In this document: positions 26,343-35,310 of the stretch, in pieces | Layout of the letters: each line of letters begins with the position of its first letter | Position numbering within the stretch: the first letter of the stretch is position 1 | DNA from: Marinagarivorans algicola | GTDB lineage: Bacteria; Pseudomonadota; Gammaproteobacteria; Pseudomonadales; Cellvibrionaceae | Direction: 5' to 3' | Length of the DNA: 43,632 bases | NCBI RefSeq assembly: GCF_001292705.1 | Contig: NZ_LGAK01000046.1 | Coordinates: 1-43,632 of the forward strand | The notes under the pieces: model-generated | Database searches by the model: none | Told to the model about the DNA's origin: nothing | Seen by the model: the letters and a program-made list of their open reading frames with translations, nothing else | Position numbers and translations under genes: made by a program

Positions 26343-26366
26343 AGCATCGCGGTAATACGCGATGCT
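26343..26366 (-). terminator. Probable terminator hairpin of etfD
   Basis: 9-bp stem AGCATCGCG/CGCGATGCT with a 6-base loop. On the minus strand it is followed by TTTCTTA, a short imperfect U-run. It lies 58 bases past the etfD stop. Confidence 0.5.
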
Positions 26367-26423
26367 CAATGTACAGGTACAGCCAGACTCACCCAGCAAA
26401 ACTGGGCTCACCTCTGCTTTCTG

Positions 26424-28097
26424 TTACATATTAGGGTAATTAGGACCGCCGCCACCTTCTGGGACCACCCACGTAATATTTTGTGCCGGATCTTTGATGT
26501 CACATGTTTTACAATGCACGCAGTTTTGAGCATTAATTTGCAAACATTTATCGGCGCCTTCACCCACAATTTCATAGACCCCTGCCGGGCAATAACGCTG
26601 AGCGGGCTCATCAAACTCGGGCAAGTTACGCGCTATCGGAATACTGCTATCAGCCAATTTCAAATGACCCGGCTGATCCTCTTCATGATTGGTATTCGAT
26701 AAGAACACCGAAGATAACTTGTCAAAGCTCAACTTACCATCGGGCTTAGGGTAAGTAATTGCAGGCACTTCACTCGCTTTTTTCAGCGTAGCGTGATCTG
26801 GAATAGGGTCGCTTAATGTCCAAGGAAGCTTGCCGCCAAAAATATTAATATCGATAAAGGCATAAGCACTACCGAGTATATTGCCCCATTTATGCTGCGC
26901 AGGACCAAAGTTGCGTTGCGCATGCAGCTCTTCATAAGCCCAAGACGCTTTATAAGCACTGGCGTATTCAGGAAGATCGCAATGCTCTTTTTGCGCCGTG
27001 AGAGCGCTATGCAATACTTCAGCCGCCACAAGGCCCGACTTCATTGCGGTGTGACTGCCTTTGATTTTCGCAAAATTCAGTGTGCCGGCATCATCACCGA
27101 CCAGTAATCCCCCAGCAAAATGCATTGTCGGCTGCGCCTGTAAGCCGCCTTTAGTAATCGCGCGTGCGCCATAGGCTATGCGCTCACCACCTTCTAGGTA
27201 TTGTGCAATTTCGGGGTGATGTTTGTAGCGCTGAAACTCATCGAAAGGGCTTAAGTGAGGGTTAGAGTATGACAGATCAGTCACCAAACCTACCACGACT
27301 TGATTGCCTTCTAGATGGTACAAAAAGCCACCGCCATTAGCACCGTGCTCATTTAATGGCCAACCAGCAGTGTGCACCACAAGACCCTGCTTGGCTTTAC
27401 TCGGGTCAACTTGCCAAAGCTCTTTAATCCCTAAACCATAATGCTGAGGCTCTTTACCTTTATCGAGCTCAAAACGACTAATCAGCTCTTTACCTAAGTG
27501 GCCACGACAACCCTCGGCAAACACGGTAAATTTAGCATGCAGCTCCATGCCTTGGGCATAACTGCTTTTTTGCTCACCGTTTTTACCGATCCCCATATCG
27601 CCGGTAGCCACGCCCATTACAGCGCCTTGTTCATTGTATAAAATTTCACTGGCGGCAAAGCCTGGGAAAATTTCAACACCAAGCTCTTCAGCTTGCTCAG
27701 CCAAAAAGCGACAAACATTCCCCAAGCTAACAATGTAATTACCGTGGTTATTCAATGTTTTGGGCGCTAAAAAAGCGGGTATTGCTTTGGCGCTGTTTTT
27801 TTGAAGCAACAATATTTTATCTTCGGTGACCGGCGTTGATAATGGCGCGCCAAGCTCTTGCCAATTGGGAAATAGCTCTTCGAGTGCGCGCGGCTCTATC
27901 ACGGCACCGGACAAAATATGCGCCCCGACTTCAGAGCCTTTTTCAAGGACACAGACACTCAACTCTGGATCGAGCTGCTTTAATCGACAAGCAGTACTCA
28001 GGCCCGACGGCCCTGCGCCTATGATCACTACATCGTAGGGCATAGATTCGCGCTCAGGGACCTGCTCATTGTCTTGATTCGTTGGGTTAGATGACAT
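26424..28097 (-). CDS. etfD: Electron transfer flavoprotein-ubiquinone oxidoreductase (ETF-QO)
   Basis: Inner-membrane flavo-iron-sulfur protein that takes electrons from reduced ETF and reduces ubiquinone. The N-terminal FAD motif is YDVVIIGAGPSGLSTACRL. Middle motifs include EPQHYGLGIKELWQVDP and GGGFLYHLEGNQVVVGLVTDL. The C-terminal [4Fe-4S] domain has RYCPAGVYE and QNCVHCKTCDIKDP, supplying the four cluster cysteines. It ends GGGGPNYPNM as usual. 557 residues from ATG 28097, which has GAGGG 5 bases upstream; an ATG at 28136 would add 13 residues. Divergent from etfB-etfA, its electron donor. Confidence 0.95.
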   Translation of the reverse strand: MSSNPTNQDNEQVPERESMPYDVVIIGAGPSGLSTACRLKQLDPELSVCVLEKGSEVGAHILSGAVIEPRALEELFPNWQELGAPLSTPVTEDKILLLQKNSAKAIPAFLAPKTLNNHGNYIVSLGNVCRFLAEQAEELGVEIFPGFAASEILYNEQGAVMGVATGDMGIGKNGEQKSSYAQGMELHAKFTVFAEGCRGHLGKELISRFELDKGKEPQHYGLGIKELWQVDPSKAKQGLVVHTAGWPLNEHGANGGGFLYHLEGNQVVVGLVTDLSYSNPHLSPFDEFQRYKHHPEIAQYLEGGERIAYGARAITKGGLQAQPTMHFAGGLLVGDDAGTLNFAKIKGSHTAMKSGLVAAEVLHSALTAQKEHCDLPEYASAYKASWAYEELHAQRNFGPAQHKWGNILGSAYAFIDINIFGGKLPWTLSDPIPDHATLKKASEVPAITYPKPDGKLSFDKLSSVFLSNTNHEEDQPGHLKLADSSIPIARNLPEFDEPAQRYCPAGVYEIVGEGADKCLQINAQNCVHCKTCDIKDPAQNITWVVPEGGGGPNYPNM

Positions 28098-28396
28098 AAC
28101 ACCCTCATTTAGCGAGTTTAAAGGACGCCAACGCACAACTTGCGCATTGATTAAGATACCGTGAGTATATGCGCGCCAGTGAAAGTGCGCTAGTCAACGA
28201 CACAACCACGCAGCCAATGAATGCGCAGGATGGGCAATGAGCCTTAGGGGTTGACGTTATTTGTCATTTTGGCCTTTGGTTCTGATGTCTATACTTGATA
28301 AAACATAATGCGCCACAACAACGGTTACATTAACCCGTTAAGCTCGCAACGCTACACGCGCACTTAACCTCTCTAAAACACAGGAGTTTACAGCGG

Positions 28397-29149
28397 ATGA
28401 AAATACTCGTACCGATCAAACGCGTTGTCGATTACAACGTAAAAGTACGCCCAACAAGTGATGGCACCGATGTCGATATTACCAACGCCAAGATGTCTAT
28501 CAACCCTTTTTGCGAAATCGCTGTTGAAGAGGCTGTACGCCTCAAAGAGCAAGGCGTCGCCACTGAAGTGATCGTTGTATCGATCGGTGATGCCAAGTGT
28601 CACGAGCAATTGCGTGCCGCCATGGCATTAGGTGCCGACCGCGCGATTCATGTCGATGCGGCCACCAACCTAGAGCCCTTAGCCATCGCCAAGTGCTTAA
28701 AAGCGCTGGTCGATAAAGAGTCACCTGAAATTGTCTTGCTTGGCAAACAATCTATTGATGGCGACAACAACCAAACCGGTCAAATGCTTGCCGCCCTTTG
28801 GAATGTCGGTCAAGGCACTTTTGCCTCTGAAGTTAAAATCGTTGATGGTGCAGCGCATGTCACTCGCGAAATCGACGGCGGCTTACAAACGCTAAAGCTT
28901 AAACTACCAGCAGTGATTACAACCGATTTACGCCTCAATGAGCCACGCTATGCCAAACTGCCTCATATTATGAAGGCCAAAAAGAAACCCCTAGACACCC
29001 TCACTATTGATGAGCTAGGTATTGATGGCGCTACGCGCGTTAAGCTCGTTAAAACAGCCCCGCCAGCACAACGCCAAGCCGGCATCAAAGTGCCCGATAT
29101 CGATACTCTCATTGAAAAACTTAAAAACGAAGCTAAGGTGATTGCATGA
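28397..29149 (+). CDS. etfB: Electron transfer flavoprotein, beta subunit
   Basis: Forms the EtfAB heterodimer with the alpha subunit; binds AMP and helps hold FAD. It accepts electrons from acyl-CoA and related dehydrogenases. Starts [31 protein letters not shown] and [20 protein letters not shown]-like sequence are typical. The recognition-loop region [15 protein letters not shown] is present. 250 residues. The ribosome binding site AGGAG lies about 10 bases upstream. It overlaps etfA by 4 bases (ATGA). No dehydrogenase gene is next to it, so the partners are encoded elsewhere. Confidence 0.96.
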   Translation: MKILVPIKRVVDYNVKVRPTSDGTDVDITNAKMSINPFCEIAVEEAVRLKEQGVATEVIVVSIGDAKCHEQLRAAMALGADRAIHVDAATNLEPLAIAKCLKALVDKESPEIVLLGKQSIDGDNNQTGQMLAALWNVGQGTFASEVKIVDGAAHVTREIDGGLQTLKLKLPAVITTDLRLNEPRYAKLPHIMKAKKKPLDTLTIDELGIDGATRVKLVKTAPPAQRQAGIKVPDIDTLIEKLKNEAKVIA

Positions 29150-30075
29150 AAACCCTCGTTATTGCAGAGCACGACAACCAACAGCTCAAGCCTGCCACAC
29201 TTAACACCCTAGCGGCAGCCGCCAAGCTCAACCAACCTATTGACGTGTTTGTTGCCGGTGCCAACTGTGGCGCTGTTGTCAGCCAGGCACAAGCGGCCAG
29301 CGGTGTAACCGAAGTGATTGTCGCCGACAGCGACTATTTAGCACACCAACTCCCCGAAGATATCGCACCGATTATTCAAGCAAACATTGGGGATTACACA
29401 CATGTTTTAGCACCTGCAACAACAACGGGCAAAAACCTATTGCCTCGCGTTGCGGCACTTTTAGATGTGCAAGCCATCTCTGATATTCAAAATATTCTAG
29501 ATGCCAATACCTTTGAGCGCCCTATTTATGCTGGCAATGTGATTGCAACCGTAGAGTCCAGCGATAGCATCAAAGTGATGACGGTGCGCACCACCTCGTT
29601 TGACCCCGTTGCAGCCACTGGCGGAACCGCCTCAACACGCAACCTCGACGCTGGCAGCACGAGTGGTTTGGCTGAGTTTGTGAGTGAAGAATTAGCAAAA
29701 TCTGATCGCCCAGAACTCACCGCAGCCAACATCGTAATTTCGGGTGGGCGCGGTCTAGGCAATGGCGAAAACTTTGAGCTCTTATACCAGCTAGCTGACA
29801 AGCTCAACGGTGCGGTTGGCGCCTCACGCGCGGCTGTAGATGCTGGCTTTGTGCCCAACGATATGCAAGTGGGCCAGACCGGCAAAATCGTCGCACCTGA
29901 TCTTTATATTGCCGCTGGCATTTCGGGCGCCATTCAACATTTGGCGGGCATGAAAGAGTCTAAAATCATTGTAGCCATCAACAAAGATGAAGATGCGCCT
30001 ATTTTTCAAGTCGCTGATTATGGCCTCGTCGCTGATCTGTTTGATGTAATCCCTGAGCTAACTAGCAAGCTTTAG
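29146..30075 (+). CDS. etfA: Electron transfer flavoprotein, alpha subunit
   Basis: FAD-carrying subunit of ETF. The N-terminal domain spans about 1-185. The C-terminal FAD domain has [57 protein letters not shown] and [22 protein letters not shown], all canonical. 309 residues. The start codon overlaps the etfB stop. Two consecutive large hairpins follow the stop. Confidence 0.97.
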   Translation: MKTLVIAEHDNQQLKPATLNTLAAAAKLNQPIDVFVAGANCGAVVSQAQAASGVTEVIVADSDYLAHQLPEDIAPIIQANIGDYTHVLAPATTTGKNLLPRVAALLDVQAISDIQNILDANTFERPIYAGNVIATVESSDSIKVMTVRTTSFDPVAATGGTASTRNLDAGSTSGLAEFVSEELAKSDRPELTAANIVISGGRGLGNGENFELLYQLADKLNGAVGASRAAVDAGFVPNDMQVGQTGKIVAPDLYIAAGISGAIQHLAGMKESKIIVAINKDEDAPIFQVADYGLVADLFDVIPELTSKL

Positions 30076-30099
30076 TGCTCGAGGCTTTAAGCCATCAAG

Positions 30100-30132
30100 G
30101 TTTTAGCCCATAGGTTTTACATGGGCTAAAAC
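30100..30132 (+). terminator. Hairpin after etfA (first of two)
   Basis: Perfect 12-bp stem GTTTTAGCCCAT/ATGGGCTAAAAC with a 9-base loop, 25 bases past the etfA stop. There is no strong U-run directly after it, so termination is plausible rather than certain. Confidence 0.5.
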
Positions 30133-30175
30133 ATGCAAATAACAATGGGCCTTTTAGGCCCATTGTTATTTGCAT
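30133..30175. repeat. 19-bp perfect hairpin after etfA (second of two)
   Basis: 30133-30151 is perfectly complementary to 30157-30175 around a TTTTA loop; the arm starts ATGCAAATAACAATG. It abuts the first hairpin and lies only 80 bases before the next start codon. Very stable; the role may be termination, transcript protection or a relic of a palindromic element. Confidence 0.7.
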
Positions 30176-30254
30176 ACTCGCTGCGGTCGCTGAACTTTTG
30201 TGGTCTGGCACTTTTCGGGTAGAATCCCCGCATTACTTCTGGCAAGGCATTCAC

Positions 30255-32384
30255 ATGTTCCGTTTTTTTACGCCGCACCTTAAAATACAAAAAAACCGTC
30301 AAATCATTCGCGAAACCGATGAGCGCATGGCCAAATATAGCCGCCGCGGCCTGATCGGAAACTTTGTGATTTTTATGCTATGCATGGCTGTTGGCACCTT
30401 TACCGATCAACAGCCCAGCATTGCCATTGCACTCTCTATTGGCCTCCTCATCACTACCCTGCTCAGAGGATATTTACTCTTCCGCTTTGAAGCCATTTAT
30501 CCACGCGCGCCCAATCTTTGGCGCACCCGCTACTTTTATGCAACGCTTTTAGGGGCGGGTTGGTGGGGCCTGATTGTTGCTATCGAAACACTCGTTGTTG
30601 GCATTCACGACGAGGGCCCCCTGCTATGGCTATACACCATTGTATTCTTTTCAATGACCGCCAACGCCTTTGCACCTTACAAACAGTTTTTAACGATTTA
30701 CCAAGCGCTCGGCCTAGTACCCGGCGCCTTTTGTTTACTATTTACTGGCGAAACAACCGGGGTGATTTACGCCATTGTTGTATTTTTCTTTATTTGGCTG
30801 CTGCATCATCAATGTGAACAAATTGCCGACAACTACTGGGACCGCCTAGAAGCCAATGCATTGCTTGCACGCAAAACGGAATCTCTAGAAGAAGAAAAGC
30901 GCGACACTCGCGCCACTGCTCAATTACATCGTGATTATATGCTGTTACTCAAGCAAGAACTGGAAGAGCTGCTTAAAGCAAAGCGCGCACCAAGAAACGA
31001 TGACACCCCCAGCCCAGAAGAACATCCTGTTGCGAGCATTGCGCCACTATTTAATAGTAACGTACCTCAAGCTGGCGAAAAACGCCCACGCCTCAAACAA
31101 CTGCATACCAACGTGAGCGACTTTTATAAAATACTGATTAAAGAAATTGATTTTGAAGCGAAAATATTTAATGCGCGTGCACTGTTACAATTTGTGATTG
31201 CCGAATTCGCAAGCGAAGCGGCCGATAAGCGTATCGACATAGAGCTATCGCTCTCGCACAACATCCCACATTTAATGCAAGGCGATACCGCACGTCTCAC
31301 CCAAATTATACAAGGCATGATAAAATCAGCCATCACGCAGCTTGATGAAGGCACCTTATTTATCGATATTGACTATGTGCAAGAGCGCGGCAAAGTCGGG
31401 GAGCTACACGTACTCGTCAATCATCAACCCAACGGGCAACGCACACTCTTTAATGCCCAGCAAGCGACAGGCATTCAACTGAACCTTGAGCTCGCCTTGG
31501 CCATAGGCTTGGCTGAAGCCCAAGATGGCGACCTCAATATCAGTGCTAACAACCAAAGCACGCAACTGTGCTATCGCGCCAAATACCCCAGCCGCACCAC
31601 AGCAACCGAGCCCAGCTCGCAAGCCCCCGAATTTAAAGGCAAGCGCATATTATTAATCCACGAAAATCCACGAGTATTAGATAACAAGCGCCAAGAACTT
31701 AGCCTATTAGGCATTCAAGTGACGACGCAGTCTCAATTAAAACGCGCCCTACCAGAGCTGCGTAAAGCCATTAGCAATAACACGCCTTTTAATGCCATCG
31801 TTTTTCATACCCATGCAGACCCTAAAGCCAGTGCTGACTTTAGTCGCACACTGCTCAATCAGTCTGAATGCAAATTAATCCCGCAAGTCATTATGGGGCC
31901 TGCTAACGCACACACCTCACCTGAGTTTGCCGAAATCGCAGCCAACCCTTATGTGCACTGGCTCAATAAGCCCGCAACACTGGCCGACTTTAAACTCTGT
32001 TTTTGGCATTTATTTAACTCTTCCGATATCACGCCCAACGAGCAAAATAATAATAATATTGCACTCATTAGCTCAACCGATACCGACTCGCTCGCCGAGT
32101 ACATTACGGCCCAAGGCTTTCACTGCCACACCCTCAATACACCCAAAACAGCCCTTAATACCGCCGAAAAAATACCCATGCGTTGCTTTGTATTTGTCAA
32201 TGCCGATGACTCTTTTATGGATTTGTACCCTCTACTAAGACAACACTACCCAACTACTCATATTATTGCCTGCGACAGTGCCGATGAAGCCTATAAGCAC
32301 CTACAAAACGGGGCTGATTTCTTTATTGGCTATGAACAACCTCAAGCCCCTCTCGCGCTGTATATCAACGCATTAAAGTCATGA
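30255..32384 (+). CDS. Membrane protein resembling a hybrid histidine kinase but lacking catalytic residues
   Basis: 709 residues from ATG 30255 (AAGG about 9 bases upstream). The longer TTG start at 30198 is unlikely. About six N-terminal membrane helices (e.g. GNFVIFMLCMAVGTF, FYATLLGAGWWGLIVAI, VIYAIVVFFFIWLL) are followed by a coiled coil rich in Glu/Lys/Arg. A region laid out like the end of a kinase dimerisation domain plus ATPase follows (ALLQFVIAEFASEAADKRID; GDTARLTQIIQGMIKSAI, about 345-362). The SHEIRTP phosphorylation motif is absent, the N-box Asn is Ser and no G-boxes are seen. Two receiver-like domains follow (from about 461 and 595). At their phosphorylation positions they read IVFHTHADP and FVFVNADDS, without the usual Asp. 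It is probably a non-phosphorylating scaffold or sensor; the signal and partner are unknown. Confidence 0.65.
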   Translation: MFRFFTPHLKIQKNRQIIRETDERMAKYSRRGLIGNFVIFMLCMAVGTFTDQQPSIAIALSIGLLITTLLRGYLLFRFEAIYPRAPNLWRTRYFYATLLGAGWWGLIVAIETLVVGIHDEGPLLWLYTIVFFSMTANAFAPYKQFLTIYQALGLVPGAFCLLFTGETTGVIYAIVVFFFIWLLHHQCEQIADNYWDRLEANALLARKTESLEEEKRDTRATAQLHRDYMLLLKQELEELLKAKRAPRNDDTPSPEEHPVASIAPLFNSNVPQAGEKRPRLKQLHTNVSDFYKILIKEIDFEAKIFNARALLQFVIAEFASEAADKRIDIELSLSHNIPHLMQGDTARLTQIIQGMIKSAITQLDEGTLFIDIDYVQERGKVGELHVLVNHQPNGQRTLFNAQQATGIQLNLELALAIGLAEAQDGDLNISANNQSTQLCYRAKYPSRTTATEPSSQAPEFKGKRILLIHENPRVLDNKRQELSLLGIQVTTQSQLKRALPELRKAISNNTPFNAIVFHTHADPKASADFSRTLLNQSECKLIPQVIMGPANAHTSPEFAEIAANPYVHWLNKPATLADFKLCFWHLFNSSDITPNEQNNNNIALISSTDTDSLAEYITAQGFHCHTLNTPKTALNTAEKIPMRCFVFVNADDSFMDLYPLLRQHYPTTHIIACDSADEAYKHLQNGADFFIGYEQPQAPLALYINALKS

Positions 32385-32736
32385 TAAACCAAGTAATTTG
32401 ACCTACGTATTTCTTATGAAGCTTTTTAGCCTCAACTGCGACGCAACTCCATTACGTACCAACACGCCTGACCCCATTGATCGATACAGTAGGCAGGCAA
32501 GCTGAAAAAATTCACCTCATAGGGTATTAATGAATGCTTTTCTGGGTACTTACGTGACGGGAGCACTTACATTGCGCCCAGTCGCAGCATGGATGCGTGG
32601 GATGGACTTTGCAGAAGAACAAAGTCGCAGATGACTTGAGTGGCCCAGACAATGATTCATCCTAAAAACCGCAGTTTAGGTTTATCAGTGCCCGATTTAA
32701 CCATCTCTGGATAGTGACATTTTTATTATCTGGATC
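32385..32736. other. Intergenic region between the kinase-like gene and trpR
   Basis: About 350 bases with no gene. It contains a 6-bp hairpin CCTAAA/TTTAGG at 32661-32680 and a motif (TGGCCCAG..ATGATTCAT then CAGTTTAGGT, 32641-32681) that recurs near 9674-9708. No plausible start codon with a ribosome binding site was found. Confidence 0.4.
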
Positions 32737-32782
32737 TTGACCTTTGCACCCCAATGCAATAATGTACTAGCACGAAGATACA
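32737..32782 (+). promoter_or_regulatory. trpR operon promoter with possible TrpR operator
   Basis: -35 TTGACC (32737-32742), 17-base spacer, -10 TAATGT (32760-32765), which sets transcription about 30 bases before the trpR ATG. Overlapping the -10 is GTACTAG (32764-32770), identical to one half of the TrpR operator; the opposite half is poorly matched. Autorepression by TrpR is therefore likely but not proven. Confidence 0.5.
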
Positions 32783-32798
32783 TCATTACAGGTCTGCC

Positions 32799-33095
32799 AT
32801 GCCCCTAGCAACGTCAAACTCGGCTCTACCAGCAGCGACAAAAGCGCAACAGCGCCATGCCCAATTAGTTGAGCATTTGTGCGCTGCCGCTAATGCGGAG
32901 CAGATGAGCCAAGCACTCGAGGCTTTACTCACCCCCTCAGAACTTTTGTCTATTGCCACTCGCTTAGAAATCGCTCGCCTCTTAAAGGCCGGTATCACTC
33001 AGCGTGAAATTGCCAAACAGCTCGGTGTCGGTATTGCCACCGTCACGCGTGGTTCACGCGAGCTCAAAGCCGGTAAATTTAAGGATCACTCATGA
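32799..33095 (+). CDS. trpR: Trp operon repressor family protein
   Basis: 98-residue DNA-binding protein that represses tryptophan genes when bound to L-tryptophan. It has the TrpR all-helical layout: LVEHLCAAANAEQMSQALEALLTP, then the helix-turn-helix QREIAKQLGVGIATVTRGSREL, closely matching E. coli TrpR (GIATITRGSN). ATG 32799 has AGG about 8 bases upstream. The stop overlaps the trpE-like start (33092), so repressor and enzyme are co-transcribed. In E. coli trpR stands alone, so this linkage is unusual there but gives simple feedback. The operator probably lies just upstream. Confidence 0.93.
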   Translation: MPLATSNSALPAATKAQQRHAQLVEHLCAAANAEQMSQALEALLTPSELLSIATRLEIARLLKAGITQREIAKQLGVGIATVTRGSRELKAGKFKDHS

Positions 33096-34462
33096 AACAT
33101 ACCATCCCTCGCAAACCACACTACCTCAAAATTCAAGGTGTCGATGATTTTTTTGAGCTTTTCAAAAAAATAGAAAAGCACTATACAACCTGCTTTTATT
33201 TAGAATCGCTGGGCGAAGACAGTCACATTTCACGCTACTCCATTATTGGCTTCGCACCGACTAAGCTGATTTGGGCCAAGGCAAATACCTTGAGTATTCA
33301 AAGCGCTGACGGCACCATCGAAAATCATATCAGCGATAATCCTTATGATTTATTACGCGAGCTTATTCCGCAAAATATTATTTCGCGTAAATACTCTGGC
33401 GGTCTAACGGGCTTCTTAGGGTACGACGCGATGAATTATTTTGAGCCCTCTCTTTGCATTCAAAACAGTGAGCACTTTGAAGCTTTTAAATTTGGCCTGT
33501 ATGAAGACGGTTTAATTCTGGATAAAATGACCGGTGAAGTGTCGTACTTTTATTATCAAGACAACCGCCTGAGCGATATCGAAGCGCTCATTAACACGCC
33601 CTACAGCGGTGATGGCAACCTCAGCATTACGCGCCTTGGTGATACCATGACCCGTGAGCAGCATGCCGAAGCGGTGGCTAAAATAAAAGGTGATATTATT
33701 GAAGGTAAAATTTTTCAATGTGAAGTTGGCTTCAAAACACTCTTCGAGCTCAATGGCGACACCATTAATATTTATCAAGCGCTACGCGAGTCAAATCCTT
33801 CACCTCAAATGTATTATTTGAAATTTGGCGAACAAAAAATTATTGGTGCCAGCCCTGAGCTTTTATTTCGCTTGCGCCAAGGTGAAATGGAGACCTACCC
33901 GCTCGCGGGCACCACCAAGCGCGGCATCACACCCGAAGAAGATCGTGAACTCGCTAAAAGACTACTCAACGACCCCAAAGAGATTGCAGAACACAACATG
34001 CTCGTTGATTTACATCGCAATGATATTGGGCGCGTTGCGCAATTTGGCACCGTTAAGGTGCGCAATCTTATGGATATCAAACGTTTCAGCCATGTACAGC
34101 ATATTTCGAGTGAGATTGTAGGCATTATGGCTGATGAGCACGATATGTTTTCGGCATTGGCTAGCAACTTCCCCGCAGGCACGTTAACCGGCGCACCCAA
34201 AATTGAAGCTATGCACATTATTAATCAGCAAGAATCTGAGGGCCGGGGACCTTATGGTGGCGCCGTTGGACACTTTGGTTTTAATGGCGACTGCACCTTT
34301 GCCATACCCATTCGCACAGTCTTTGCCAATGGATCATACGCTTACGTACAAACATGTGGCGGTAATGTCTATGACTCTAACGCCGAGGACGAATACCTAG
34401 AAATCCAACGAAAATTCGCCGGCACCAACAATGTACTTAAATTATTTATTAAAGGAGAATAA
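33092..34462 (+). CDS. trpE: Anthranilate synthase component I (TrpE-like)
   Basis: Chorismate-using enzyme, amination and aromatisation to anthranilate with ammonia from the TrpG partner. The N-terminal feedback site resembles TrpE (FYLESLGEDSHISRYSIIG). Catalytic motifs are TYPLAGTTKRGITPEED (AGT, TrpE rather than PabB form), EHNMLVDLHRNDIGRV, FSHVQHISSEIVG, FPAGTLTGAPK and GRGPYGGAVG. Some positions differ from typical TrpE: VDLHRND for VDLGRND, and QTCGGNVYDS for QAGGGIVxDS. 456 residues, slightly short. It overlaps trpR by 4 bases and precedes trpG by 2. No trpD, trpC or trpBA follow, so it may be a dedicated anthranilate source rather than the main tryptophan set. PabB or a salicylate synthase is less likely. 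Confidence 0.85.
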   Translation: MKHTIPRKPHYLKIQGVDDFFELFKKIEKHYTTCFYLESLGEDSHISRYSIIGFAPTKLIWAKANTLSIQSADGTIENHISDNPYDLLRELIPQNIISRKYSGGLTGFLGYDAMNYFEPSLCIQNSEHFEAFKFGLYEDGLILDKMTGEVSYFYYQDNRLSDIEALINTPYSGDGNLSITRLGDTMTREQHAEAVAKIKGDIIEGKIFQCEVGFKTLFELNGDTINIYQALRESNPSPQMYYLKFGEQKIIGASPELLFRLRQGEMETYPLAGTTKRGITPEEDRELAKRLLNDPKEIAEHNMLVDLHRNDIGRVAQFGTVKVRNLMDIKRFSHVQHISSEIVGIMADEHDMFSALASNFPAGTLTGAPKIEAMHIINQQESEGRGPYGGAVGHFGFNGDCTFAIPIRTVFANGSYAYVQTCGGNVYDSNAEDEYLEIQRKFAGTNNVLKLFIKGE

Positions 34463-34464
34463 TA

Positions 34465-35115
34465 ATGAAAGTATTAATTATTGATAACTTTGACTCCTTT
34501 ACCTACAACCTCTACCAATATGTTGGTGAAATCCTAAGCGCCGAACAGCGCACACAAAACAAGGTATCTTTCGAGCTGCAAGTGATACGCAATAACGCCT
34601 TAACCGTCGATGAAATCAGTGCCTTAAAGCCTGACCGTATTATTATTTCACCGGGGCCTGGCTCGCCTGATGAGCCAGCATACTTTGGCGTTTGCGCAGA
34701 GGTGATAGTAACGCTAGGAAAAACAATTCCCGTACTCGGAGTATGCCTAGGCATGCAGGGTATTGTGCATTGCTTTGGGGGTAAAATTGTTAAGAATGCT
34801 TTACCGGTGCATGGCAAAACCAGTGTTATCACCCACAACCAATCTGGGCTTTTTAATCACATCCCGAATCATATCGAGATTATGCGCTACCATTCATTAA
34901 TGGCAGAGCCTACTAGCCTCCCTAACGAGCTCACTATTACCGCACTGGTCGGCCAGTTTGGCAATATCGATGAGGCCTTGGCAGTTGGCGGGCCTATTGA
35001 AATCATGGCGATTGCCCATAAGCAATACCCTATTTACGGCATTCAATATCACCCTGAATCTTTTGCGAGTGAAGGCGGTAAAGAATTAATTAAGAATTTT
35101 TTATATCCTGAATAA
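34465..35115 (+). CDS. trpG: Glutamine amidotransferase component II (TrpG/PabA type)
   Basis: Supplies ammonia from glutamine to the component I protein. Class I amidotransferase motifs are MKVLIIDNFDSFTYNLYQY, IISPGPGSPDEP, PVLGVCLGMQG with the nucleophile Cys, and GIQYHPESFASEGG with the His/Glu of the triad. 216 residues. The ribosome binding site AAAGGAG is 6-7 bases before ATG 34465. Strong coupling to trpE. It could also serve 4-aminobenzoate synthesis, as dual-use TrpG/PabA proteins exist. Confidence 0.92.
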   Translation: MKVLIIDNFDSFTYNLYQYVGEILSAEQRTQNKVSFELQVIRNNALTVDEISALKPDRIIISPGPGSPDEPAYFGVCAEVIVTLGKTIPVLGVCLGMQGIVHCFGGKIVKNALPVHGKTSVITHNQSGLFNHIPNHIEIMRYHSLMAEPTSLPNELTITALVGQFGNIDEALAVGGPIEIMAIAHKQYPIYGIQYHPESFASEGGKELIKNFLYPE

Positions 35116-35253
35116 ATATCACACACAAATAACGTCGCATTTTGATTTTGCATCAGCGCTGATCAATATCAAGCTGTGTACCATATAAACGCAGTTATCA
35201 TATAAACTCAGCCACTGCATAAAAGTGTTTTGTCACGCGATATTGTGAGCGAA

Positions 35254-35290
35254 CGAAAAAAGTCGAGACTATAAGGCTCGGCTTTTTTCG
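35254..35290. terminator. Bidirectional terminator between trpG and fliS
   Basis: 14-base arms CGAAAAAAGTCGAG and CTCGGCTTTTTTCG pair with one G-T mismatch around a 9-base loop. T-runs occur on both strands. It ends trpR-trpE-trpG (plus) and fliS (minus, stop at 35311). Confidence 0.85.
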
Positions 35291-35310
35291 TTGATTGGGC
35301 CGATAATGCC

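Noticed and set aside
24710-26434. Short frames inside the two palindromic repeats (both starting MFSASS)
   Set aside because: They arise from the repeat sequence itself, diverge after a few residues between copies because of indels, and lack a ribosome binding site.
28250-28320. TTGACG near 28252 as the -35 of an etfB promoter
   Set aside because: No acceptable -10 sits 16-18 bases downstream; the TATACT further on has no matching -35.
30205-30222. TGGCACTTTTCGGGT as a sigma-54 promoter before the kinase-like gene
   Set aside because: There is no GC 10 bases after the GG; GTAGAAT nearby could be a sigma-70 -10, but a -35 is not evident.
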